34,863 nt of DNA, from contig JARFRN010000283.1 of assembly GCA_029287195.1 (NCBI GenBank), positions 1-34,863 on the forward strand, read 5' to 3'. A program made the translations under genes and the position numbers. The notes beneath the pieces were generated by a model. That model had not been told where the DNA came from. It did not search any database and worked only from the letters and a program-made list of their open reading frames with translations. Origin of the DNA: Acidimicrobiia bacterium. GTDB lineage: Bacteria > Actinomycetota > Acidimicrobiia > Spongiisociales > UBA5794. Shown one piece after another: positions 32,881 to 34,863 of this stretch (positions are counted from its first letter, which is position 1; each line of letters begins with the position of its first letter).

Positions 32881-33759
32881 ATGCTCATCTCTGAGAGATC
32901 CGGGGCGCTGGAGCTGCCTGAAGGCCTGATCTCGGCTGAGTTGCGCGAGCGGATCGAGCGTGCACCCCGCAAGGCTCTCATCAGCAGCACCTATCCGTAC
33001 GACTTCAAACTGGGGCGCACGGAGTACGAAACGGAAAAGCGGCTGTTGCAGATCGAAGTCCTGCAAGTGCAGCGCTGGGTCGAGGAGACCGGACAACGCT
33101 TGCTGCTCATCTTCGAGGGAAGGGATGCAGCCGGCAAGGGTGGGACGATCAAGCGGTTCACCGAGCACTTGAACCCACGAGCTGCCCGGGTCGTTGCTCT
33201 CCCCAAGCCCACCGAGGAAGAGCGCGGACAGTGGTTCTTTCAGAGGTACATCGAGCAGCTTCCCACGGCAGGCGAGATGGTGTTCTTCGACCGCTCCTGG
33301 TACAACCGGGCGGTTGTCGAGCCGGTCATGGGCTTCTGCACACCGGAAGAGCATCGCGTCTTCCTGAACCAGGCGCCGCTGGTCGAGGAGATGCTGGTAG
33401 AGAGTGGGATAACACTCTTCAAGTTCTGGTTCTCGGTGAGTCGCGAGGAGCAACTGCGGCGCTTCCTGTCGCGATCGCATGATGCGCTCAAGCAGTGGAA
33501 GCTGAGCCCGGTAGACGTCGAGTCGCTCGGGAAGTGGGACGACTACACCCAGGTGAAGCAGGCTATGTTCCTGGCCACCGACACCGAAATCGCTCCCTGG
33601 ACTGTGGTTCGTTCCGACGACAAGAAGCGGGCGCGGCTGGCCACGATGCGCTACTTCCTCAGCGAGATGGACTATCCCGACAAGAACGAGGGAACGATCG
33701 GGATTCCCGACGCCAGCATCATCGGACCGCCACAGCAGATCTATTTCGACGACACCTAG
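32881..33759 (+). CDS. ppk2: Polyphosphate kinase 2 (PPK2)
   Basis: This 292-residue PPK2 transfers phosphate between polyphosphate and nucleotides. Walker A is FEGRDAAGKGG (about residues 78-88), the lid/Walker B region has FFDRSWYNRAVVEPVMGF, and FWFSVSREEQLRRFLSR and WKLSPVDVES are conserved. The DFKLGRTEYE segment near the N-terminus is typical of class I, the single-domain form that makes NTP from NDP. The ATG at 32881 lies 8 nt after TATATC with no ribosome binding site, so it is probably leaderless. Length agrees with short PPK2 proteins. Confidence 0.95.
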   Translation: MLISERSGALELPEGLISAELRERIERAPRKALISSTYPYDFKLGRTEYETEKRLLQIEVLQVQRWVEETGQRLLLIFEGRDAAGKGGTIKRFTEHLNPRAARVVALPKPTEEERGQWFFQRYIEQLPTAGEMVFFDRSWYNRAVVEPVMGFCTPEEHRVFLNQAPLVEEMLVESGITLFKFWFSVSREEQLRRFLSRSHDALKQWKLSPVDVESLGKWDDYTQVKQAMFLATDTEIAPWTVVRSDDKKRARLATMRYFLSEMDYPDKNEGTIGIPDASIIGPPQQIYFDDT

Positions 33760-33760
33760 G

Positions 33761-33850
33761 GACTATTTCGCGAACCGAAGCACTCTCGCTTTGGCAGAAC
33801 AGGCCCCTGCGTAGGGGTCAATCCGCTCCTCGAACCGGTAGCGAATAGTC
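33761..33850. repeat. Imperfect inverted repeat spanning the ppk2-DUF427 spacer
   Basis: GACTATTTCGC (33761-33771) and GCGAATAGTC (33841-33850) are inverted repeats with one extra base, framing nearly the whole 94-base spacer. A CCCCT/AGGGG hairpin at 33804-33817 is inside. The arms could bracket an RNA structure that ends the ppk2 message, or be two sites for one regulator. A CGAACCG direct repeat also occurs next to each arm. Confidence 0.4.
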
Positions 33851-33853
33851 TGC

Positions 33854-34306
33854 ATGCGATCACCTGAATCAGTTTGGGACTACCCCCGTCCACCTGCCGT
33901 CGAACCAACGAGTGCACGCATTCGAATCGAATTTGCGGGAGCCACGGTTGCCGATTCGACTCGCTCTATTCGCATCCTGGAGACGAGCCATCCACCGGTC
34001 TACTACCTGCCGCTCCAAGACATCGATGTCGGCGTGCTGCAGCCCAATCGGCGCACCACGTTCTGCGAGTTCAAGGGTGCGGCTCACTACTACGACATCG
34101 TCGTGGGGGATCGCGTCGCCCGGGCGGCTGCCTGGTTCTACCCGGCCCCATCCGATGGTTACGAGCAAATCAAGGACTGCGTGGCTTTCTACCCCGGCAA
34201 GGTTGATCAGTGTTGGGTGGACGACGACCCTGTGGAGCCGCAACCCGGCAGCTTCTACGGGGGATGGGTCACTCCGGAGATCTCCGGCCCCTTCAAACGG
34301 GGCTAG
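33854..34306 (+). CDS. DUF427 domain protein
   Basis: This 150-residue protein is of the DUF427 family. It has the compact beta-rich fold signature: ESVWDYPRPP at the N-terminus, IRIEFAGATVADSTRSIRILETSHPPVYYLPLQDI in the middle, TFCEFKGAAHYYDI, AAWFYPAP and CVAFYPGKVDQCWVDDDPV. The conserved FCEFKG and FYPG blocks are clear. The ATG at 33854 follows the spacer inverted repeat directly. There is no signal peptide or TM segment. The biochemical function of DUF427 is not established; the gene stands alone between ppk2 and the convergent oxidoreductase. Confidence 0.9.
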   Translation: MRSPESVWDYPRPPAVEPTSARIRIEFAGATVADSTRSIRILETSHPPVYYLPLQDIDVGVLQPNRRTTFCEFKGAAHYYDIVVGDRVARAAAWFYPAPSDGYEQIKDCVAFYPGKVDQCWVDDDPVEPQPGSFYGGWVTPEISGPFKRG

Positions 34307-34312
34307 ACAGGC

Positions 34313-34863
34313 CTACGCGGATTCGGCCGCTGCCTCCTCGAGCACCCAATTGCCGTCTTGGAGCCAATCCTCGATCGAAGCAGCAGCCCTACGCCCGGCA
34401 CCCATCGCCAGGATCACGGTTGCGCCGCCGGTGACGATGTCGCCACCGGCAAAAACGCCGGGCATGCTGGTGCGGCCGGTTGCCTCGGCGACGGCGATCG
34501 TGCCCCAGCGGCTTCGTTCCAGGTCGGGCACCGTCGCCAGCAGCAGCGGGTTGGGTCCATTGCCGATTGCGACCACAGCAAGGTCGGTGGGGATGGTGGT
34601 CGTCTCGCCGGCGATCGGCTGGGGGCGGCGTCGCCCGGATTCGTCTGGTTCGCCCAACTCCATCCGCTGCAGCGTGACCCCCGTCAGCAATCCGTCTTCG
34701 CCGAACAGTTCGGTGGGCGAGACGAGGAAGTCGAAGATGATGCCTTCCTCCCGGGCGTGGCGGACCTCTTCGACGCGCGCCGGCATCTCCGCTTCAGTGC
34801 GCCGGTAGAGGATGCGGACGTCGGCGGCACCCATGCGCTTGGCGGTGCGGGCCGCATCCATGG
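34313..34863 (-). CDS. NADPH-dependent glutamate synthase/GltD-like oxidoreductase (C-terminal part)
   Basis: The last about 183 codons of a GltA/GltD/NfnL-type flavoprotein. It contains the second Rossmann unit region (MDAARTAKRMGAADVRILYRRTEAEMPARVEEV), the VAIGNGPNP block and the FAD-binding end TSMPGVFAGGDIVTGGATVILAMGAGRRAA, with the conserved GD. The N-terminal Fe-S and first Rossmann domains lie beyond the right edge of the window; the Met at 34861 is internal, not a start. Roles in glutamate synthesis, NADH-dependent ferredoxin:NADP reduction or sulfide dehydrogenase are possible; the missing part and its neighbours would decide. Confidence 0.9.
   Translation of the reverse strand, partial: MDAARTAKRMGAADVRILYRRTEAEMPARVEEVRHAREEGIIFDFLVSPTELFGEDGLLTGVTLQRMELGEPDESGRRRPQPIAGETTTIPTDLAVVAIGNGPNPLLLATVPDLERSRWGTIAVAEATGRTSMPGVFAGGDIVTGGATVILAMGAGRRAAASIEDWLQDGNWVLEEAAAESA

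Overview
The window is about 34.9 kb of gene-dense, high-GC bacterial DNA. It most resembles an actinobacterial chromosome, probably an uncultured member of the Actinomycetota; an Acidimicrobiia-like lineage is a guess. The evidence is two F420-type oxidoreductases (an LLM-class enzyme and a Ddn/DUF385 protein), an MpaB/DUF2236 protein, GTG and TTG starts, and many genes whose ATG lies 6-9 nt after a TAnnnT -10 box with no ribosome binding site (leaderless transcripts). I see no rRNA, tRNA, CRISPR array, integrase or insertion sequence, and no gene-free stretch over 300 bases.

Region 1 (1-6420, minus strand) is a tight operon. It encodes a cyanuric acid hydrolase/barbiturase-family ring-opening amidohydrolase, a DUF2877 protein, FdrA and a DUF1116 protein. 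The last three are homologues of the E. coli AllH/AllF/AllG oxamate carbamoyltransferase. A lipoprotein and a streptomycin/hydroxyurea-kinase-family protein follow. A DDAH-family amidinohydrolase is divergent. Together they suggest a route that opens a cyclic ureide or imide and phosphorolyses the N-carbamoyl amide product to carbamoyl phosphate.

Region 2 (7.4-13.3 kb) has a winged-helix regulator/membrane-protein pair with a palindromic operator candidate, an esterase, a HypA gene overlapping a Mrp/MinD-type HypB (the archaeal-style nickel-chaperone pair), a DJ-1/PfpI protein, an Asp/Glu racemase, a deazaflavin-dependent nitroreductase-family protein and a hypothetical gene. Region 3 (13.3-23.3 kb) has TrkH/TrkA potassium uptake, a DUF445 membrane protein, AzlC/AzlD, a PlsC acyltransferase with an NTF2-like protein, a large acyl-CoA synthetase/GNAT fusion and a DUF1684 protein.

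Region 4 (23.3-25.4 kb) is a sulfur operon: cysteine synthase, TusA, DsrE-like. It is preceded by an apparent cysteine attenuator made of a leaderless 25-codon ORF with four consecutive Cys codons and a Rho-independent terminator. Region 5 (25.4-34.9 kb) has the LLM oxidoreductase, the MpaB-like protein, a serine/threonine dehydratase, TypA/BipA, an AhpD-like protein that reads through an in-frame UGA in a CxxU motif (a selenoprotein), a DRG-like TGS GTPase, an RRM RNA-binding protein, PPK2, a DUF427 protein and the C-terminal part of a GltA/GltD-type oxidoreductase.

The three strongest signals are the UGA-containing AhpD-like gene, the poly-cysteine attenuator, and the ring-opening amidohydrolase plus FdrA/DUF1116/DUF2877 operon.
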